Source: Microbacterium paraoxydans (lineage in GTDB: Bacteria; Actinomycetota; Actinomycetes; Actinomycetales; Microbacteriaceae). From it: a stretch of DNA of 64,000 bases. The notes beneath the pieces were generated by a model. It saw nothing but the letters and a program-made list of their open reading frames with translations. It was not told the origin of the DNA and did no database searches. Each line of letters starts with the position of its first letter. The first letter of the stretch is position 1. The position numbers and the translations under genes were made by a program. The DNA lies in NCBI RefSeq assembly GCF_019056515.1, contig NZ_CP064873.1, positions 2,914,001 through 2,978,000 of the forward strand, given 5' to 3'. This document shows positions 35,812-44,799 of the stretch, piece after piece.

Positions 35812-36663
35812 TCAGAGTCGGACGGTGGCCGCGGCGACGTCGCGCTTGGAGGCGTGCCACGGGATGAGGAAGCGCTCGGCGATCTGGATGATGCCGAAGA
35901 GGATGACGCCGAGCAGCGACATGATGATGAGCGCGGCGAAGAGCATGGCGGTGTCGAGGTTGCCGTTGGCCTGGAGGATCACGTAGCCGAGGCCCTCGTT
36001 CGCGCCGACGAACTCGCCGACGACGGCACCGGTGACCGCGAGCGTCGCGGCGACCTTGAGGCCGGAGAGGAGCTCGGGCAGCGCCGCGGGGAGCCGCACC
36101 TTGAGGAAGGTCTTGAAGCGGCTGGCTCCCATGGTCGACGCGAGCTGGAGGATCTCCGGGTCGACGGTGCGCAGACCCGCGAGGCCCGAGATGACGACAG
36201 GGAAGAACGCCATGAGCACGGCCACGAGGATCTTCGGCTCCGCTCCGAACCCGAGCCAGACGACGAACAGCGGGGCGATGGCGATCTTCGGGATGACCTG
36301 AGCGAAGAGGATGACGGGATAGAGCGTCTGCTCCAGGCCTCGCGAGTAGACCATGAGCACCGCGACGAGGACGCCGACGACGACCGCGATGACGAACCCG
36401 ATCACGGTCTCGTAGGTGGTGACCCAGGTGTTCTGCGCGAGGTAGGCGGCGTTGTCGGTGAAGGCGGCCCAGGTGTCGGCAGGCGACGGGATGATGAAGG
36501 CCGGCACCCACCCGAGGCTCGTGGAGACCCACCAGAGCGCGAGCACCGCGAGCACGAAGACGAGCGGGTGCCAGTGGCGGCTCCACCAGCGGACGATGCC
36601 CGGAGGCTCGGGACGATCGGCGGCCAGCGCCAGGGTCATGGTCGCGGAGGGGGCAGACGACAT
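35812..36663 (-). CDS. ABC transporter permease (SsuC/TauC type)
   Basis: A 283-residue BPD-type permease with about six helices. The EAA loop reads ILQLASTMGASRFKTFLKVR followed by LPAALPELLSGL. PSPADTWAAFTDN near residue 60 is characteristic of the nitrate/sulphonate/taurine permeases. The start at 36663 has GAGGA at 6 nt. First gene of the three-gene import operon; a LacI-type palindrome lies 30 bp upstream of the start. Confidence 0.92.
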   Translation of the reverse strand: MSSAPSATMTLALAADRPEPPGIVRWWSRHWHPLVFVLAVLALWWVSTSLGWVPAFIIPSPADTWAAFTDNAAYLAQNTWVTTYETVIGFVIAVVVGVLVAVLMVYSRGLEQTLYPVILFAQVIPKIAIAPLFVVWLGFGAEPKILVAVLMAFFPVVISGLAGLRTVDPEILQLASTMGASRFKTFLKVRLPAALPELLSGLKVAATLAVTGAVVGEFVGANEGLGYVILQANGNLDTAMLFAALIIMSLLGVILFGIIQIAERFLIPWHASKRDVAAATVRL

Positions 36664-36692
36664 GGGGTCCTCGACATCTTCGTGAAGGATTC

Positions 36693-36708
36693 GGGAAAGC
36701 GCATTCCC
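36693..36708. promoter_or_regulatory. LacI-type operator before the ABC import operon
   Basis: GGGAAAGCGCATTCCC is a palindrome with one mismatched pair, 30 bp upstream of the permease start. It shares GGNAAGCGCWTNCC with 43647-43660 and 46736-46749. Confidence 0.5.
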
Positions 36709-36804
36709 GTTCGGTGTTGCGAGTCTATGCCGACGGTTCTGCCGTGTCAACGCATGGCCGTGTCCCCGCCGTCGTCGCCCCCACGGGCGGGGCGTCCGGG
36801 CCGG

Positions 36805-37908
36805 TCACCGCGTCCGCGCGAGAGCCGCGCCCGCGACCCGGAGCCAGCGTGCGGGATCGGTCAGGGCGGCGGTCGTCGACCCCGCCAGCGCGGTCAACGA
36901 CACCGCCTCCGCGAACAGGCTCGTGTCCGCATCCTCCGAGATCCGTCCTGCGGCGAGCAGCGGTCGCGCCCCCGCCTCCGCCGCGAGCGCGGCGAGGAAC
37001 GACGGCACCTTCCCGTCGCCCGACTGTCCGTCGTAGGATCCCTCGCCGGTGATCACGACGTCGGCACCACGGACGGCTCCGGCCAGATCGATGAGCGCGG
37101 CCACCTCGGCCGCCCCCGGAGTGAGGACCCCGCCCCAGCGCACGAGAGCGGCGCCCGTCCCGCCGGCGGCCCCCGTGCCCGGCAGCTCCGGATCGACGGA
37201 CAGGAGGACGGCGAGATGGGCGAGCGCGTCGTCGACACGGGCGATGTCCTCCGGCGCCGTGAGGCCCTTCTGCGGGCCGAACACCGCTGCCGCGCCACGC
37301 GGGCCGGTGAGCGGATTCGTGACATCGGTCAGCACGCGGACATCCGGCGCCCCACGCAGGGCCCCGAGCTCCGCCGTGACGATGTCCGCCAGTCCGCGCG
37401 CGCCCCGCGCCACCGGTTCGCCGTCCGCGTCGAGGAAGCGTGCCCCGAGGGCGGTGAGCAGGCCCGTGCCCCCGTCGGTGGAGGCGCTGGAGCCGATGCC
37501 GAGGATCAGGCGCGAGACGCCGTGATCGAGGGCCGCGGCGATCGCCTGGCCGAAGCCGGTCGTGTCGGCGTCCCCGGGGCGCAGACCGTCGAGGAGCTCG
37601 ATGCCCGAGGTCGAGGCGATGTCGACGACGCCGGTGCCGCCCGGGGCGTCGGTCGTGCTCGGCAGGAGCAGCCACGACGTCTCGACGGGAGCGCCCGCCG
37701 GACCGTCGACCGTGATGGGCATCCGTCGCGCGTCGGGCACCGCCGTGGCGAAGGCGGCGACGGTCCCCTCCCCGCCGTCGGCCATCGGACGGAGCACGAT
37801 GTCCGCAGCCGGCTCGACCTCCCGCCAGCCGTCGGCGAGCGCCGCAGCGGCCTCCGCCGCCGTGATCGTGCCCTTGAAGCTGTCCGGCGCGATGACGACC
37901 CGGGTCAT
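36805..37908 (-). CDS. glycerate kinase
   Basis: A 367-residue GlxK/GarK-type kinase phosphorylating glycerate with ATP. It begins VVIAPDSFKGTITAAEAAAA. PMADGGEGTV, GIGSSASTDGGTGLLTALGA, DVTNPLTGPRGAAAVFGPQK and ITGEGSYDGQSGDGKVPSFL are the expected motifs. The start ATG overlaps the stop of the upstream lacI gene (ATGA). In this setting it would feed glycerate from sugar-acid breakdown into glycolysis. Confidence 0.93.
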   Translation of the reverse strand: MTRVVIAPDSFKGTITAAEAAAALADGWREVEPAADIVLRPMADGGEGTVAAFATAVPDARRMPITVDGPAGAPVETSWLLLPSTTDAPGGTGVVDIASTSGIELLDGLRPGDADTTGFGQAIAAALDHGVSRLILGIGSSASTDGGTGLLTALGARFLDADGEPVARGARGLADIVTAELGALRGAPDVRVLTDVTNPLTGPRGAAAVFGPQKGLTAPEDIARVDDALAHLAVLLSVDPELPGTGAAGGTGAALVRWGGVLTPGAAEVAALIDLAGAVRGADVVITGEGSYDGQSGDGKVPSFLAALAAEAGARPLLAAGRISEDADTSLFAEAVSLTALAGSTTAALTDPARWLRVAGAALARTR

Positions 37909-38972
37909 GCCCGGAGCCCCGGGGTGCTCGCGCGTACGACCACCTCGAGGGGGAGCGTCGGCTGCTGCCAGTCCTCGTCGACGATTGCGCGGAAGGCCTG
38001 GTACCCGGCATCGCTCAGCGGCACGCAGACCGTGGTGAGGGCCGGGGTGACGTCGCGACTCGAGGGCACGTCGTCGAAGCCGCAGACCGCGATGTCCGTG
38101 CCGACCTCACGGCCTGCTGCGCGGATGGCCGCCATCGCGCCGATCGCGACGACGTCGCTGATGCCGAACACGACGGTGCCCGCGGGGACACCGGTGGCGA
38201 GGGCCTCGGTCATCGCCGCCGCCCCGGACTCCCGACGGAAGTCACCGCGGACGGTCTGCGCGACCTCTCCGCCGCCCTCCGCGAATCCGGCCCGGAATCC
38301 CGCCAGCCGGTCGTCCGAGGTGCGCACGCCCTCCGCCGCCCCGACGAGTACCGCCGAGCGGTATCCGAGTTCTGCCATGCGACGGCCGAGCGCGGCGGCC
38401 CCGGCCCGGTTGTCGATCTCCACCCGGCGGTCGCCGTCGCCGTCCGCGCCGAACGCGACGACGCGGCCGCCGAGCCGGGTGAACTCGGCGAGCTCGCGAG
38501 CGGTCTCGGCCTGCCCCTCCTCCTGCGTCCGCGAGGCGGCGAGGATGAGGCCCTGCGGACGCTGTCCGCGCAGCGCCCGGACGATGCGCGCCTCCCGCGC
38601 CGGGTCGCGCTCGGTGATCGCCACGGTCACGACGAGCCCCTGCTCGTCGGCACCCCGGGCGACGCCCGAGGCGATGAGGCCGAAGTAGGGGTCGGCGATG
38701 TCCGCGACGAGGAGCGCGATCACCGGTGAGCGTCCGCGGGCGGTCGCCTGCGCGGAGACGTTGGCCGTGTAGCCGAGGGCTTCGGCGGCGGCCTCCACCC
38801 GCTCCCGGAAGGGCGCCGCGACCTTGCGTTCGGAACCGTTGAGCACGCGGGAGGCGGTCGCCAGGGACACTCCGGCCTCGAGTGCGACGTCGTGCAGCGT
38901 GGGTGCCGGTCCCCGGGCGTGACGGGGGCGACGCGCGGCCGGCGGCTCTGCCGGTGTGGCGGACGGGGTCAT
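37905..38972 (-). CDS. LacI-family transcriptional regulator
   Basis: A 355-residue repressor. After a 25-residue Pro/Arg-rich extension comes the HTH and hinge (TLHDVALEAGVSLATASRVL, VEAAAEALGY), then a type I periplasmic-binding domain (VIALLVADIADPYFGLIASG, VVFGISDVVAIGAMAAIRAA, VCGFDDVPSSRDVTPALTTV). TAGGCT (complement of 38979-38984) is 6 nt before the ATG. It is coupled to the glycerate kinase gene. A GAACCGCTTC palindrome at 38997-39006 upstream is its likely own operator. Confidence 0.9.
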   Translation of the reverse strand: MTPSATPAEPPAARRPRHARGPAPTLHDVALEAGVSLATASRVLNGSERKVAAPFRERVEAAAEALGYTANVSAQATARGRSPVIALLVADIADPYFGLIASGVARGADEQGLVVTVAITERDPAREARIVRALRGQRPQGLILAASRTQEEGQAETARELAEFTRLGGRVVAFGADGDGDRRVEIDNRAGAAALGRRMAELGYRSAVLVGAAEGVRTSDDRLAGFRAGFAEGGGEVAQTVRGDFRRESGAAAMTEALATGVPAGTVVFGISDVVAIGAMAAIRAAGREVGTDIAVCGFDDVPSSRDVTPALTTVCVPLSDAGYQAFRAIVDEDWQQPTLPLEVVVRASTPGLRA

Positions 38973-38996
38973 GCTCCGAGCCTACCGACGGGAACG

Positions 38997-39006
38997 GAAC
39001 CGCTTC
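38997..39006. promoter_or_regulatory. LacI-type half-operator GAACCGCTTC
   Basis: Matches the GAANCGNTTC core common to LacI-family operators. It lies 24 bp upstream of the lacI start and just past the 3' end of the TIM-barrel gene. Confidence 0.4.
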
Positions 39007-39015
39007 GAGGGGCGC

Positions 39016-39780
39016 TCACGGCTGCCGCCCGAGAAACCCGAGGAGGGCGGCGGCTTCCCCGGCGAGCAGCTCAGGGGCGTCGTCGGGCACGAACTCCAGC
39101 AGCGCGTCGCGCGGCGGGTGCGCGGAGGCGGCGGCGTCCGCGAAGAACCGGGTCCACAGTGCGGACCGCGAGCGGAGCGGGTGGCGCTCGGTGCGCGGCC
39201 ACCAGGAGAAGACATGAGCGGCGGAGACACGGGGGACGAGCCGGCGGAACTCCTCGAGCGCCACGGGGACGGGGGCGCCGACCGTGGGCTGCCAGTAGGT
39301 CGACAGCATCGGGTGGTCGACCTCGTGCAGCAGCTCGAGGGTGGCCGGCGCGGTGTCGGCGAGCGTGCCGCCGTGGAACTCCAGGGCGAGCCCGATGCCC
39401 CGGGAGGCCGCCTCGACCGCCGCCGCGCGGAGCCGGGTCACGACGCGGGCACGCTCGGGCGCGGAGACCTCCGCCGAGCCGTGTTCACCGGCCCACACCC
39501 GTACCCGATCAGCACCCAGGGCCGCAGCACTGTCGAGGACCGCGGTGAGCGACTCCTCCGGACCGGCGCGGAAGTACGACCCGTAGGACGCGACGGCGAG
39601 CCCGGCATCCGTGGTCATCCGCGCGACCTCCGCCGCGCGGTCGACATCCCCCGGCGGCACATGCACGTCTCCGCCCCACTCGATCACGTCGAGACCCGCG
39701 GCGGCCGCGAGCGCGACGATCCTCTCCGGTGGCAGGGCACGGAACGTCACCGAGCACAGCCCCGCACGGATCCCCGTCAT
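39016..39780 (-). CDS. sugar phosphate isomerase/epimerase family protein
   Basis: A 254-residue xylose isomerase-like TIM barrel (AP endonuclease 2 superfamily). ALAAAAGLDVIEWGGDVHVP, RVWAGEHGSAEVS, LALEFHGGTLAD and VSAAHVFSWWP supply the Glu/His/Asp metal ligands expected at strand ends. Exact substrate unknown. It is transcribed toward the lacI-glycerate kinase pair and separated from the next TIM-barrel gene by repeat family C. Confidence 0.8.
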   Translation of the reverse strand: MTGIRAGLCSVTFRALPPERIVALAAAAGLDVIEWGGDVHVPPGDVDRAAEVARMTTDAGLAVASYGSYFRAGPEESLTAVLDSAAALGADRVRVWAGEHGSAEVSAPERARVVTRLRAAAVEAASRGIGLALEFHGGTLADTAPATLELLHEVDHPMLSTYWQPTVGAPVPVALEEFRRLVPRVSAAHVFSWWPRTERHPLRSRSALWTRFFADAAASAHPPRDALLEFVPDDAPELLAGEAAALLGFLGRQP

Positions 39781-39846
39781 TCCGTCATCCTCTCAGTCCT
39801 CCCGTTCTCCTGGGTCGGACGTCCCGGCCCCTTCCGTCCCCCGTGT

Positions 39847-40140
39847 CGAGTCCCACGTGCACGACCTCGCCCCGCCTGCACGACGGAAACCCGTGTCTGA
39901 CCCTGCAGACGGACCCGAGTCGTGCCAGTGTCCCCCGGTCGATCCGACATACGACGACCGAGACCGGGATCGGGACCGGGACCGGGACAGGGACGGGGAC
40001 GGGGACGGACTCCCTCGTCGAGTCCCACCTGCACGACCTCGTCCCGTCTGCACGACCGGAACCCAGGTCTGACCCTGCAGACGGACCCGAGTCGTGCAGA
40101 TGTCCCCGGTCGATCCGACGCACGACGACCGAGACCGGGA
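39847..40140. repeat. intergenic repeat family C, two direct copies
   Basis: Units 39847-39969 (123 nt) and 40019-40140 (122 nt) are about 90% identical. Both begin CGAGTCCCAC and end GACGACCGAGACCGGGA. Inside, CTGCACGAC and GTCGTGCAG are inverted, so each can fold. A third, divergent copy is at 57719-57803. Together with the GGGAC tracts this explains the gene-free 39781-40295. Confidence 0.85.
39965..40006. repeat. hexamer tandem repeat (NGGGAC)x7
   Basis: Seven consecutive hexamers (CGGGAT, 3x CGGGAC, AGGGAC, 2x GGGGAC) bridge the two family C units. Further GGAC-rich tracts occur at 40226-40240 (CCGGA x3) and about 40263-40294. Confidence 0.85.
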
Positions 40141-40295
40141 CGGATGCGACCTGAGCACGACGGGACGATCGACACCCCGGAACGGGTCGTGCATCCGTGG
40201 CGGGGTCGTGCATCCGGAACCACGACCGGACCGGACCGGACCGGGACCGTGTCCGGAACCGATCCGGGACCGGGGGACGGGGACGGGGCCGGGAC

Positions 40296-41213
40296 TCACA
40301 GGTGGGGGGCGACCGCCGTCGCGAAGGCCTCGGCCGTGCGGCGGACCACACGAGCCGGGTCGTCGGCCCAGACGTCGGCGTGGAAGATCTCCACCTCGAT
40401 GTCGCGGTCGTAACCGGTGTCCTGCACGGCCCGGGTGAGGGGTGCGAAGTCGATCACACCGTCCCCCGGATAGTGCCGAGAGAGGAGGGGGTCTGCGGCG
40501 AGGGGGGTCTTCCAGTCGCACACCTGATACGTGGCGATGCGGCCCTCGCGTCCGGCCCTGGCGATCTGGTCGAGCACCTGAGGATCCCACCAGATGTGGA
40601 ACGTGTCGACGGCGGCTCCGACCACGGCAGGGTCGAAGTCCGCGGCGATGTCGAGCGCCTGCCCGAGGGTGGAGACCACCGCGCGGTCCGAGGCGTACAT
40701 CGGATGCAGCGGCTCGATCGCGAGGGTGACCCCGGCGGCTCGAGCGTCGTCCGCGAGGGCGCCGATGGCGTCGCGGACACGCTCGCGCGCCCCGATGAGG
40801 TCGCGCGACCCCTCGGGCAGACCCCCGGCGACGAGGACGAGCACCGCGGTCGAGCCCTCCGCACCGGCCGCCGCGAGGGTGGCCGCCTCCTCGATCGCCC
40901 GGCGGTTGTCGTCGAGCGCGGCTTCGCGCTCCGGACCGGCGGGCAGCGTGAAGAAGCCCCCGCGGCAGTGCGTCGTGAAGCGCAGGCCGGAGTCGGTCAG
41001 CATGCGGGCGGCGACATGGAGTCCCACCGCCTGCACGGGCTCCCGCCACAGGCCGATGGCCTCGACCCCCGCCGCCGCCGTGACACGCAGGGCCGTCGCG
41101 AGATCCGCGTGCTTCACGGTGGCCTGGTTGATCGAGAGCCGCGGGTGCGGCACGGTCCCGACGCCAGCCGCCCGGGATTCGCGCTCCGCCGCCAGGCTCC
41201 GCGAGGCGGTCAT
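40296..41213 (-). CDS. sugar phosphate isomerase/epimerase family protein
   Basis: A 305-residue TIM-barrel protein of the xylose isomerase-like group. RLSINQATVKHADLATALRV, LAIEPLHPMYASDRAVVSTL, VGAAVDTFHIWWDP and IEVEIFHADVWADDP carry the Glu, Asp and His metal ligands. The ATG at 41213 overlaps the DUF993 stop (ATGA). Third gene of the Gfo/Idh - DUF993 - isomerase operon. Substrate not known. Confidence 0.82.
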   Translation of the reverse strand: MTASRSLAAERESRAAGVGTVPHPRLSINQATVKHADLATALRVTAAAGVEAIGLWREPVQAVGLHVAARMLTDSGLRFTTHCRGGFFTLPAGPEREAALDDNRRAIEEAATLAAAGAEGSTAVLVLVAGGLPEGSRDLIGARERVRDAIGALADDARAAGVTLAIEPLHPMYASDRAVVSTLGQALDIAADFDPAVVGAAVDTFHIWWDPQVLDQIARAGREGRIATYQVCDWKTPLAADPLLSRHYPGDGVIDFAPLTRAVQDTGYDRDIEVEIFHADVWADDPARVVRRTAEAFATAVAPHL

Positions 41214-42430
41214 GCGTCCACCCCGTTCAGCCGGAGCAGGCCGTGCCAGCGCTCCCGCGCGAGCTCCGGCCGCTCCAGGGCGAGCGCCCCGTTGGCCAGC
41301 TCGACGATGCGGCTGAGGTGCGGCAGGCTCCGCGCGGAGTGGAGCCCCCCGACCATCTGGAACGCCGGCTGATGACCGTTGAGCCAGGACAGGAAGGCGA
41401 CCCCGGTCTTGTAATAGAAGGTCGGCGCCGCGAACACCTGTCGACTCAGCTCCTCGGTCGGTCCGAGGAGGGCGAGGTACCGCTCGGGGTCGTCCGCGTC
41501 GAGCGCCTGGATCGCGGCGGAGGCCACCGGGGCGAGAGCGGCGAACGCGCCGAGCAGCGCATCCGAGTGGCCGCGTGACGCGGACCCCTCGGGCGCGGCA
41601 GCCCCGGTCAGGCTGTCCCCGCCGATGAGGCCGACGTAGTGGAAGTCGTCGCCGGTGAACATGCGCACGCCCTCCGGCAGCCGCTCGCGGACCCAGACCT
41701 CGGACTCCGCGTCGAGCAGACTCATCTTCACGCCGGCGACCGCGGCGCGGTTCTCGACGATGATGTCGAGCAGCACCTCGGCGGCCTCCTGCCACGCGGG
41801 ACCGCCGCTCCCCCCGGAGGACGAGGGCGCGAAGTACCCCGCCAGCTCCGGATCGAACGCGGTGCCGAGCCAGTGCAGCACGACGGGGACCGATGCGCGG
41901 GAGAGCACCTCCCGGTACACGCGGCGGTAGTCGTCCGCGCTCTCCGCGACCCTGGCCAGGTGCCGCGAGGCCATGAGCACCGGCCCCGCCCCCTGCTCCT
42001 CGGCGAAGTGCAGCTGCTCGAGATAGGCGGCGATCACCTGATCGAGCGGGACACGCGCCTCCTCGATGTGGTCGGTGTTGACCCCGACCACGACTGAGCC
42101 GCCCTCCTCGCGGGCGACCTCCGCACTGCGGGCGATGAGCTCGCGCACCGCCGTCGCATCCAGCCCCATGTTCCGCTGCGCGGTGTCCATCGCGTCGGCC
42201 ACGCCGAGTCCCCACGAGTACACGTTGCGGCGGAACGCGAGCGTCGCGTCCCAGTCGATGTCGGCCGGCTGCCCCGGGGTGTTGTCCGCGTACGCCTTCG
42301 GAACGACGTGCGCGGCGGCGTAGGCCACCCGGCTGCGGAGCGGGCCCTGCGGCCGCGTGACGGCGTCGGCCTCCCGGAGCTCCGTGTCGGCGGTGCGGCC
42401 GTCGGCGGCGAGCAGGCGGAGCGTGGTCAT
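41210..42430 (-). CDS. DUF993 (dihydrodipicolinate synthase-like) protein
   Basis: A 406-residue aldolase-type TIM barrel. SRVAYAAAHVVPKAYADNTP, VVVGVNTDHIEEARVPLDQV, VPVVLHWLGTAFDPELAGYF, AVAGVKMSLLDAESE (candidate Schiff-base Lys) and RMFTGDDFHYVGLIGGD resemble the DUF993 family. It is coupled by ATGA overlaps at both ends, so it works with the oxidoreductase upstream and the isomerase downstream. Probably a retro-aldol or dehydratase step on an oxidised sugar; the reaction is inferred. Confidence 0.78.
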   Translation of the reverse strand: MTTLRLLAADGRTADTELREADAVTRPQGPLRSRVAYAAAHVVPKAYADNTPGQPADIDWDATLAFRRNVYSWGLGVADAMDTAQRNMGLDATAVRELIARSAEVAREEGGSVVVGVNTDHIEEARVPLDQVIAAYLEQLHFAEEQGAGPVLMASRHLARVAESADDYRRVYREVLSRASVPVVLHWLGTAFDPELAGYFAPSSSGGSGGPAWQEAAEVLLDIIVENRAAVAGVKMSLLDAESEVWVRERLPEGVRMFTGDDFHYVGLIGGDSLTGAAAPEGSASRGHSDALLGAFAALAPVASAAIQALDADDPERYLALLGPTEELSRQVFAAPTFYYKTGVAFLSWLNGHQPAFQMVGGLHSARSLPHLSRIVELANGALALERPELARERWHGLLRLNGVDA

Positions 42431-43596
42431 GCCCGGTCCAGGGTCAGCGGCTCGAGCATGATCTTGCGCCCCTCGGCACTGGACGCGAGTCCGGCCTCGG
42501 CGAACTGGACCCCGCGCGCGCCGGCGAGCAGGTCGAACGGATAGTCCGTGCCGAGGACGAAAGAGGTGAGGTACTCCTCCCACTGCTGCCGGAAGCCGTT
42601 CTGGAACACGTCGTTCGTCGGCACCTGCTGCCAGTCGGCGTCGTAGTCGTGGCTGTCCTCCAGGTCGGGGTTCCACACGGGCTTGGGCGTGGCGTTGCGC
42701 GGCTGGATCTTGGCGCCGAACAGCCCCACGACGGCGGAGCCGTGCGTGCCGTCGACCTGGAACTCCACGAGCTCGTCACGGTTCACCCGCACGGTCCACG
42801 AGGAGTTGATCTCGGCGATCGCCCCGCCGTCGAGTTCGAAGATGCCGTAGGCGGCATCCTCGGCCGTGGCCGTGTAGTGCTCGCCCTTCTCGTCCCAGCG
42901 GTCGGCGATGTGCACGGCGGCCTGGGCGTAGACGCTCTTGACCTCGCCGAAGAGGTTCTCCAGCACGTAGTTCCAGTGCGGGAACATGTCGGTGATGATG
43001 CCGCCGCCGTCCTCGGTGCGGTAGTTCCAACTCGGACGCTGCGCGGGCTGCCAGTCGCCCTCGAACACCCAGTAGCCGAACTCACCGCGGACGGAGAGGA
43101 TGCGGCCGAAGAAGCCGGAGTCGATGAGGCGCTTGAGCTTCTGCAGCCCCGGGAGGTAGAGCTTGTCGTGGACGACGCCGGTCTTCACGCCCGCGTCGCG
43201 GGCAAGGCGGGCGAGCTCCAGGGCCTCGTCCAGCGACTCGGCGGTGGGCTTCTCGGTGTAGATCGCCTTGCCGGCGGCGATGGCCTTGCGGATCGCGGAC
43301 GCCCGGGCCTTCGTGACGAGGAAGTCGGCGTAGATCTCCCACCGCGGGTCGGCGAGGGCGGCGTCGAGGTCGGTCGTCCAGTCCTCGATGCCGTGCTTCG
43401 CTGCCAGTTCGGCGAGTTTGGCCTCGCTGCGTCCGACGAGGATCGGCCGCACGGTCACGCGCGTGCCGTCCGGGCGCTCGATCCCGCCCTCGTCGCGGAT
43501 CGCGAGGATCGACCGCACCAGGTGCTGCCGGTATCCCATGCGCCCGGAGACGCCGTTCATGATGATCCCGATCTCGCGGGTGGGGGCCTGTGCCAT
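42427..43596 (-). CDS. Gfo/Idh/MocA-family oxidoreductase
   Basis: A 389-residue NAD(P)-dependent sugar dehydrogenase. An N-terminal Rossmann fold (IGIIMNGVSGRMGYRQHLVR) precedes the EKP motif YTEKPTAESL with the conserved Lys, and the catalytic region DGGGIITDMFPHWNY with Asp and His. The start at 43596 is the family position. First gene of a three-gene operon; GGTAAGCGCTTTCC, a LacI-type palindrome, lies 51 bp upstream. Confidence 0.9.
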   Translation of the reverse strand: MAQAPTREIGIIMNGVSGRMGYRQHLVRSILAIRDEGGIERPDGTRVTVRPILVGRSEAKLAELAAKHGIEDWTTDLDAALADPRWEIYADFLVTKARASAIRKAIAAGKAIYTEKPTAESLDEALELARLARDAGVKTGVVHDKLYLPGLQKLKRLIDSGFFGRILSVRGEFGYWVFEGDWQPAQRPSWNYRTEDGGGIITDMFPHWNYVLENLFGEVKSVYAQAAVHIADRWDEKGEHYTATAEDAAYGIFELDGGAIAEINSSWTVRVNRDELVEFQVDGTHGSAVVGLFGAKIQPRNATPKPVWNPDLEDSHDYDADWQQVPTNDVFQNGFRQQWEEYLTSFVLGTDYPFDLLAGARGVQFAEAGLASSAEGRKIMLEPLTLDRA

Positions 43597-43646
43597 CTCG
43601 GTCCGTTCCTCTCGGTGGAAGCTGTCGGCGCTGACAGGAGAATCTT

Positions 43647-43660
43647 GGTAAGCGCTTTCC
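43647..43660. promoter_or_regulatory. LacI-type operator before the Gfo/Idh operon
   Basis: GGTAAGCGCTTTCC is a nearly perfect palindrome in the 102-bp gap between the DeoR-LacI hybrid gene and the oxidoreductase. Twelve of 14 positions match the site at 36694-36707. Confidence 0.55.
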
Positions 43661-43698
43661 GAGATCATGGCATGAGACGCACGACCTCGCAACCGCCC

Positions 43699-44799
43699 CT
43701 AGCGCGGAGGGGCCGTGCTGGCGCGCACGTGCAGCGCCGGAGCCACCTCCACGCGCTCCGCGGGCCGGTTCGGGCCCTCGCGCAGGCGGTCGCGGATGAG
43801 CTCGACCGCACGGCGCCCGACATGCTGCTTGGGCGGCCGCAGCGCGGTGAGCGGCGGAGACCCGTGCTCGGCGACCTCATCGTCGTAGGCGATGAGCGAG
43901 AGGTCGTCGGGCAGCCGCCAGCCCGCGTCCTGCAGATGCTGCTGGAGCAGGAGCGCCTGCGGGTCGGAGTGCACGAGCAGCGCCGTCGCCCCCGTCTCAC
44001 GGATCTCGGCGAGCAGCGCCGAGACCACCTCCGCCTGCGCCGATCCCTCCATCCGGTCCAGGGCCGTGTCGCGGTCCACCGACACCGTGAGCCCGAGCTC
44101 GGCGACGGCCCGCGACCAGCCCTGCCGCAGCCCGGCGGAGGTCGGTGACTGCGGAGAGGTGAGGATCCCGACCCGCCGGTGTCCGAGTGCGGCGAGGTGC
44201 CCGGCGGCGAGCGCGCCCCCGAACGCGTGGTCGGTCGCCACGGTCTGCATACGGGTGAGGGCGAGAGCGGGCGGGGTCCGGCGCTCCACGAGCACGACCG
44301 GCACCGGGAGCGTGTCCAGCCAGGAGAGCAGCGCGTGTCCGTCGGCACCCTGCGTTTCGGGGGCCACGATCAGCCCGTGCACCGTCCCGGACTCCAGGAG
44401 CGCCGCGATCTGGCGGCGTTGGTCCTGCGCGGCGTAGCTGGCCCCGCGGAGCACGAGCTGCACCCCCGCCTCCGCCCCGGCACTCCGGGCGCCGACGACG
44501 ACCTGCGGCCAGTAGTAGCTCAGCGACGGCACCACCATCCCGATGCGGAACTGCGGCCCGGGGAGGGCGGCCCGCGCGACGGTCGTGTCCAGCGCGCTCC
44601 GCAGCACCGCTCCGCCGTGCACCCTGGTCAGCAGCCCGCGGTCCGCCAGCATCGTGATGTCGCGGCGGATGGTGAGCTCCGCCACCCCGAAGTCGCGGGC
44701 GAGATCGGCCACGCGCACCGCCCCCGTGCGGCGCAGCTCGTCCAGGATCCGTTCCCGGCGGGAGAGGCCGAAACGCGGGGTCGGGCGCTCCTCGCTCAT
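43699..44799 (-). CDS. DeoR-HTH / LacI-ligand-domain hybrid regulator
   Basis: A 366-residue regulator. The first 60 residues are a DeoR winged helix (LSRRERILDELRRTGAVRVA, ARDFGVAELTIRRDITMLAD), not a LacI HTH. The rest is a LacI/GalR periplasmic-binding domain (RIGMVVPSLSYYWPQVVVGA, VATDHAFGGALAAGHLAALG, PDDLSLIAYDDEVAEHGSPP). The start ATG overlaps the heparinase-like gene stop. It probably senses a sugar from the surrounding pathway and acts on the GTTCGA sites or the GGNAAGCGCWTNCC sites nearby. Confidence 0.85.
   Translation of the reverse strand: MSEERPTPRFGLSRRERILDELRRTGAVRVADLARDFGVAELTIRRDITMLADRGLLTRVHGGAVLRSALDTTVARAALPGPQFRIGMVVPSLSYYWPQVVVGARSAGAEAGVQLVLRGASYAAQDQRRQIAALLESGTVHGLIVAPETQGADGHALLSWLDTLPVPVVLVERRTPPALALTRMQTVATDHAFGGALAAGHLAALGHRRVGILTSPQSPTSAGLRQGWSRAVAELGLTVSVDRDTALDRMEGSAQAEVVSALLAEIRETGATALLVHSDPQALLLQQHLQDAGWRLPDDLSLIAYDDEVAEHGSPPLTALRPPKQHVGRRAVELIRDRLREGPNRPAERVEVAPALHVRASTAPPR

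Noticed and set aside
36664..36804. TPP riboswitch upstream of the NMT1/THI5-like importer
   Set aside because: The 141-nt gap lacks the conserved CUGAGA and thi-box sequences; a LacI-type palindrome is present instead.
35854..38688. A 944-codon plus-strand frame over the ABC permease, glycerate kinase and lacI genes
   Set aside because: It is antisense to three recognisable genes and has low-complexity Arg/Glu/Asp/Gly composition.
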